DNA from: Clostridiaceae bacterium
GTDB taxonomy: Bacteria; Bacillota; Clostridia; Oscillospirales; Acutalibacteraceae
Reading direction: 5' to 3'
DNA: 43,710 nt
Assembly (NCBI GenBank): GCA_016290665.1
Contig: JAEEUW010000008.1
Location: forward strand, 1-43,710
Of this stretch, positions 40,700 to 43,710 are shown in pieces. The position numbers and the translations under genes are program-made. The notes under the pieces are model-generated. The model saw nothing but the letters and a program-made list of their open reading frames with translations. It searched no databases and was not told where the DNA came from. Positions within the stretch are counted from its first letter, which is position 1. Every line of letters starts with the position of its first letter.

Positions 40700-41722
40700 A
40701 TGAAAGTCTTTATGATCGGCGGCACGGGTCTGCTCGGCTGCGAAGCGGCAACCGAACTGATCAAACGCGGCCATGCCGTCACGTCCGTTGCGCTGCCCCC
40801 GCTGCCGGAAGGCGCGCCCATTCCGCCCGAGATGGAGATTCTCTTCGGCGACATCAACAAAAAGACCGACGACGAGATTGCCGCGCTGCTGGAGGGCTGC
40901 GACTGCTTCATCTTTGCCGCCGGCGTGGACGAGCGCGTGGAGTTCCCCGCGCCCGTGCTGGAATACTATCACAAATACAACATTGCGCCGCTGGAGCGCA
41001 TTCTGCCGCTTTGCAAAAGGGCGGGCGTCCGCCGCGCCGTGGTGCTCGGCTCCTACTTCGCCTATCTGACGAAGCTGCGCCCCGATATGCGCCTGACCGA
41101 CAGGAACAAGTACTTCCTTTCCCGCATGCAGCAGGAGGAGGTCTGCCAGTCGTTCGCCGACGATCACTTCGGCGTCGCCGTGCTCGAGCTGCCCTATATC
41201 TTCGGCACCCAGCCGGGCAGAAAGCCGGTCTGGACCGTGCTGATCGAACAGATCGGCGTGATGGACAAATGGCCGTTCACGATGTACCCGAAGGGCGGCA
41301 CCGCCATGCTGACCTGCCGCCAGGTGGGTCAGGCCATCGCCGGCGCGGCGGAGCGCGAAAAGGCGGGCTTCGAAGCCATCCCCATCGGCATGTACAACAT
41401 GAAGTGGACCGAGTTCCTTTCCATCGTCTATGAGGCCCGCGGCATGGGCGCCGACCGCAAGATCCTCTCCGTCCCGCCGTTCGCCATGAAGCTGGGCATG
41501 ATCAAGGTTGCCGCCGATTACAAAAAGCGCAAGATCGATTCGGGCATGGATCCGTTCAATCTGCCCGACATCATGGACCTCGATCTGTTCATCAACGACA
41601 CCTACTGCCGCGCCCTCGGCGTGCAGGACGACGACATCCGGGAAGCGATTGCCGATTCCATCCGCGTGTCCGAGGCGGCGTTCAGCGGCAAGGTGCAGCT
41701 GCTGGACATGAAGGGCGAATGA
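40700..41722 (+). CDS. NAD-dependent epimerase/dehydratase family protein
   Basis: 340 aa with ACAGGAGG before the ATG. Rossmann start MKVFMIGGTGLLGCEAATEL, FGDINKKTDDEI and FIFAAGVDERVE, which resemble the atypical extended SDR group. The catalytic YxxxK is not clear (an SYFAYLTK segment is at the right place). ELPYIFGTQPGRK and the C-terminal region fit nucleotide-sugar or lipid-related SDRs. Substrate unknown. Its terminator is in copy C of the dispersed element. Confidence 0.8.
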   Translation: MKVFMIGGTGLLGCEAATELIKRGHAVTSVALPPLPEGAPIPPEMEILFGDINKKTDDEIAALLEGCDCFIFAAGVDERVEFPAPVLEYYHKYNIAPLERILPLCKRAGVRRAVVLGSYFAYLTKLRPDMRLTDRNKYFLSRMQQEEVCQSFADDHFGVAVLELPYIFGTQPGRKPVWTVLIEQIGVMDKWPFTMYPKGGTAMLTCRQVGQAIAGAAEREKAGFEAIPIGMYNMKWTEFLSIVYEARGMGADRKILSVPPFAMKLGMIKVAADYKKRKIDSGMDPFNLPDIMDLDLFINDTYCRALGVQDDDIREAIADSIRVSEAAFSGKVQLLDMKGE

Positions 41723-41725
41723 GGA

Positions 41726-41882
41726 GCCGTTGCATTTCGTGAAGAGCAAAAGAAAAACAATCTGATAACAAAGAGCAGAGCGCAGCGGGAATCTGCGCTC
41801 TGTTTTTTCATGCGTTTTGGATGGGCTTTTCCCATCCCCGTTTATTGTTTTTCTTTTTCGGCGTTTTTTCGCCCTCGGCGTG
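41726..41882 (+). repeat. Dispersed terminator-bearing element, copy C
   Basis: CGTTGCATTTCGTGAAGAGC, outer arm AAAGAAAAACAATC, stem CAGAGCGCAGC-GGGAAT-CTGCGCTCTG with TTTTTT (41775-41807), hairpin GGATGGGC-TTTT-CCCATCC, inverse outer arm ATTGTTTTTCTTTTTCGGCG. Nearly collinear with copy A (38434) and ends at the same TTTTTTCGCCCTCGGCG. It starts 3 bases after the epimerase stop. Confidence 0.85.
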
Positions 41883-41905
41883 CAGCAGCACCTCGCCGTC
41901 TGCCA

Positions 41906-41940
41906 AGAAAAAAGCCACCCGGCTGCCGGGCGGCCTTTTT
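41906..41940. terminator. Bidirectional terminator at the HMA gene end
   Basis: AAAAAAGCCACCCGG-CTG-CCGGGCGGCCTTTTTT; serves the minus-strand HMA gene and may reinforce copy C. Confidence 0.85.
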
Positions 41941-41950
41941 TCTGTTCCGC

Positions 41951-42181
41951 TCAGGAGAACAGCCCTTTTTTCGCTTCGATTTTGCCGCAGGTGAAGCCCG
42001 CGCCCTCAACCGCCGCCTTGATCGCCTCGGCGGGGACCTCCGCCGCCGTGCTGATGACGGCACGGTTCTGTTCGTGGTCGGCCTTCGCCTTTTTGACGCC
42101 CGGCAGCGCGGCGAGCGCTTTTTCCACCGCCGCGGCGCAGTGGCCGCAGTGCATGCCCGTGACTTCAATGATCTGTTTCAT
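41951..42181 (-). CDS. Heavy-metal-associated (HMA) domain protein, CopZ-like
   Basis: 76 aa with GAAGGAGG before the ATG. One HMA domain with GMHCGHCAAAVEKAL (Cys12, Cys15) and GAGFTC near the end. Such small proteins carry Cu(I) or other soft metals to P-type ATPases; no ATPase is in the window. Confidence 0.92.
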   Translation of the reverse strand: MKQIIEVTGMHCGHCAAAVEKALAALPGVKKAKADHEQNRAVISTAAEVPAEAIKAAVEGAGFTCGKIEAKKGLFS

Positions 42182-42222
42182 TTCAGGTTCCTCCTTCGCT
42201 TTTGCGTCGTCTGTGCGGATTC

Positions 42223-42251
42223 ATTATAGCACAAACCGCGCCCGCTGCCAA
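42223..42251 (-). promoter_or_regulatory. Promoter of the HMA protein gene
   Basis: TTGGCA (42251-42246), 17-base spacer, extended -10 TGTGC-TATAAT (42228-42223) on the minus strand. No palindromic copper operator was noticed. Confidence 0.75.
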
Positions 42252-42310
42252 GGGCGGAACGAAAAATAGTTGCGGAGCGTTCCCGCCGCGTAAAAGAATT
42301 ATAAAAACGA

Positions 42311-42339
42311 TTGACTTTTGCGCCGATTTATTGTATTTT
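42311..42339 (+). promoter_or_regulatory. Promoter of the anchored 285-aa protein gene
   Basis: TTGACT (42311-42316), 17-base spacer, TATTTT (42334-42339). Confidence 0.65.
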
Positions 42340-42379
42340 TATTGGTAGAGCATTCACAGAACGGAAAGGAGATTTCTCC

Positions 42380-43237
42380 ATGAGCAAGAATATCAAGACG
42401 ACGGCGCTGGTCCTCGTGCTGCTGCTGGCGTTTTTGTGCGGCTTCGGCCTGGGCAAGAACAGAGGCTTCCACGTTAACTTCAACAACAACCCCTACGGCA
42501 CCACCGCCCCGGCGGACAAGAGCGACGCCGCGCCCGCGGACGCGACCGCCGCGACGGCCGAACCCGACGACGCGCCCGCCGCGCCGGACAAGCCGCAAAA
42601 GGCGCTGAAGGCCCCCAAGGGCACCGAGGCCGTGGTTGCCGCCTTCAACAAAGCGGTCAACCGCTCGAAGCGCGCCGAAACCGTGACGATTGAAAAAACG
42701 GCCGTGCTGGAGCTGCAGCCCGGCGAAGTGCAGCCCGGTCTGGCCAAAGGCGCCGCACAGGCCGCGCTCAAGAACAGCCTGCGTCCCGGCACGGAGACCC
42801 ACTCGATCCGCGCGGACAAGGACGCCGTGACGGCCAAGGACGTGCTTGACCCGCTGGGCAAGGCGGCCAAGCTGGACCCGGAAAAGGTGCTTGCGGCCAA
42901 GGCGAAGGCAAAGGACGGCGGCTATGTGATCGTGATCAAGCTGAAGCCCGAAACCGCCTCGTTTGACGGCGAAAAGACCCGGCAGGCCAAGGGGCACGCC
43001 GCCTGTCTGACGCTGCCCGACCCGGCGGAGCTGCGCGCCTTCGGCGTCAAAGTGAAGGCGGCCAAGCTGCAGTACACGGCGACGGCGATCCGCGCCGAGG
43101 TGAACGGCAGCGGTCTGGTGACGAAGCTGCAGTACACGGTTCCGTTCAGCGCGGGCCTCATGGGCAAATACTTCCTGTTCCATCTGGACGCCGCCGTGGA
43201 CGGCACCTATGAGCAGGTTGTGACCCTGACGTATTAA
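42380..43237 (+). CDS. Membrane-anchored extracellular protein of unknown function
   Basis: 285 aa from the ATG at 42380 (AAAGGAG upstream). An N-terminal membrane anchor or signal (TTALVLVLLLAFLCGFGLG), an Ala/Pro/Asp-rich low-complexity spacer (about 40-80), then a folded region with two related beta segments, KLQYTATAIRAEVNGSG and KLQYTVPFSAGL. Strong Ala/Lys bias; no Cys in the folded part except one. Not recognised. Own promoter and terminator. Confidence 0.75.
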   Translation: MSKNIKTTALVLVLLLAFLCGFGLGKNRGFHVNFNNNPYGTTAPADKSDAAPADATAATAEPDDAPAAPDKPQKALKAPKGTEAVVAAFNKAVNRSKRAETVTIEKTAVLELQPGEVQPGLAKGAAQAALKNSLRPGTETHSIRADKDAVTAKDVLDPLGKAAKLDPEKVLAAKAKAKDGGYVIVIKLKPETASFDGEKTRQAKGHAACLTLPDPAELRAFGVKVKAAKLQYTATAIRAEVNGSGLVTKLQYTVPFSAGLMGKYFLFHLDAAVDGTYEQVVTLTY

Positions 43238-43246
43238 ACCAAACGG

Positions 43247-43274
43247 AAAAGCCGGCCGCTGGCCGGCTTTTTTT
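43247..43274 (+). terminator. Intrinsic terminator of the anchored protein gene
   Basis: AAAAGCCGGCC-GCT-GGCCGGCTTTTTTT. Confidence 0.92.
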
Positions 43275-43285
43275 CATGCGCGGAA

Positions 43286-43382
43286 ACGGGCGGCGATTTG
43301 TGATGCACCGTGACACGGGCGGCGATTTGTGATGCGCAGTGACACGGGCGACGATTTGTACTGCGCCGGGACACGGGCGGCG
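43286..43382. repeat. 29-bp tandem repeat, about 3.3 copies
   Basis: Units start at 43286, 43315 and 43344 and read ACGGGCGGCGATTTGTGATG plus nine variable bases ending GAC; a fourth unit begins at 43373. There are no spacers, so this is not a CRISPR array. No coding sense. Confidence 0.85.
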
Positions 43383-43495
43383 TGGGGTGCCGCGGAGAAC
43401 GGTTCCCCGCGAAGGGAGCCGCCGCCCGCTTTGCCGCGGCGGCTGCGGCTGACTGCTTCCCGCGCCGCTGACGGCAGTTTCAACCAAGACCGCGG

Positions 43496-43527
43496 TTTCT
43501 CTTTCTTTCGGGCGAAAGAAAGAGAAA
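43496..43527. repeat. Perfect 15-bp inverted repeat
   Basis: TTTCTCTTTCTTTCG and its complement CGAAAGAAAGAGAAA are separated by GG. A further AGAGAAAGAAAG follows at about 43536. No T tract, so not a plain terminator. Confidence 0.85.
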
Positions 43528-43578
43528 GTCCGCAGAAAAGAGAAAGAAAGCCCCGGGCTTCGGATACGGCGAAGGAAG

Positions 43579-43619
43579 AAAACGCCGTCCGCGTCTGCGA
43601 CGCGGAAAAGCGGCGTTTT
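43579..43619 (-). terminator. Terminator of the minus-strand gene at the right edge
   Basis: AAAACGCCG (43579-43587) pairs with CGGCGTTTT (43611-43619), with an inner CCGCGTC-TGC-GACGCGG hairpin. On the minus strand it starts about 8 bases after the stop at 43627 and ends in TTTTC. Confidence 0.65.
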
Positions 43620-43626
43620 ACTTCGC

Positions 43627-43710
43627 CTAATCCCACAGCACCTTAACTTCAGATTGCCGCTGAACGGCCTTGCACCGGCTATGCCGTGTCCCCAAAGAGA
43701 ATGCTGCGGG
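43627..43710 (-). CDS. C-terminal end of a gene entering from the right edge
   Basis: 28 codons, open at 43710, ending SRCKAVQRQSEVKVLWD and TAG at 43629-43627. It is supported mainly by the terminator immediately after the stop. Too short to identify. Confidence 0.35.
   Translation of the reverse strand, partial: PAAFSLGTRHSRCKAVQRQSEVKVLWD

Noticed and set aside
43286-43382. CRISPR array
   Set aside because: Repeats are adjacent without unique spacers, and no cas genes are present.

Overview
The window looks like a piece of chromosome from a high-GC, Gram-positive Clostridium-class gut bacterium (Oscillospiraceae/Ruminococcaceae-like). This rests on the gene set (rpmH-rnpA-yidD-yidC-jag, a SpoVT/AbrB-type regulator, MetNIQ with NIL domain, CPBP protease), on AGGAGG-type ribosome binding sites, on clear TTGACA-N17-TATAAT promoters, and on secreted proteins with Clostridial hallmarks (CUB-like, InlB-type and zinc-knuckle modules). 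The taxonomic placement is inference. No rRNA, tRNA, CRISPR array, prophage or intact transposase was seen.

Region by region. 1-2390: a minus-strand unit with a promoter, a cobalamin-type riboswitch, an intrinsic terminator (attenuator), then two translationally coupled secreted proteins: a DUF4430 (transcobalamin-like C-terminal domain) protein and an alpha/alpha-toroid repeat protein cut by the left edge. Together they resemble the two halves of animal B12 carriers. 2391-4135: an exported LCAT-like alpha/beta hydrolase with Cys in place of the nucleophile Ser. 4243-7330: the conserved rpmH-rnpA-yidD-yidC-jag block, without dnaA beside it. 7381-9675: GPH sugar transporter plus a small HEYGH membrane protein. 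9685-10220: a 52-aa mini-protein and a zinc-knuckle gene remnant. 10221-12151: glmS. 12292-15707: an operon with a C39-like cysteine peptidase, an unknown protein and an EEP nuclease/phosphatase. 15767-17430: an AbrB-ABC ATPase-ABC permease operon with a palindromic operator. 17432-18442: GNAT acetyltransferase and an unknown protein. 18505-18655: a string of eight tiny hairpins. 18694-22551: uxaC, MBL-fold hydrolase and M28-like peptidase. 22584-23300: a small membrane protein and a probable broken gene. 23305-28474: a five-gene run of FAD oxidoreductase, sugar-phosphate transferase, SDR, CPBP protease and tadA. 28446-32286: the methionine uptake genes metQ, metN and metI with a zinc-knuckle secreted protein between metQ and metN. 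32313-38513: MarR regulator, a large duplicated-domain exported protein and a MacB-type ABC exporter. 38652-43274: flavodoxin-like protein, membrane protein, stress-protein-like protein, NAD epimerase, metal-binding HMA protein and an anchored unknown protein. 43275-43710: repeats, hairpins and the last codons of a minus-strand gene running off the right edge.

The main observations are: (1) the riboswitch-controlled split transcobalamin-like pair; (2) a MetQ lipoprotein whose two halves are in swapped order, i.e. circularly permuted; (3) a recurrent C-terminal Phe-rich amphipathic tail on at least five otherwise unrelated proteins, in two cases preceded by a CxxC...H zinc-knuckle; and (4) dispersed hairpin-rich intergenic elements, several of which supply transcription terminators. 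Functions stated for unknown genes are inferences from sequence only.
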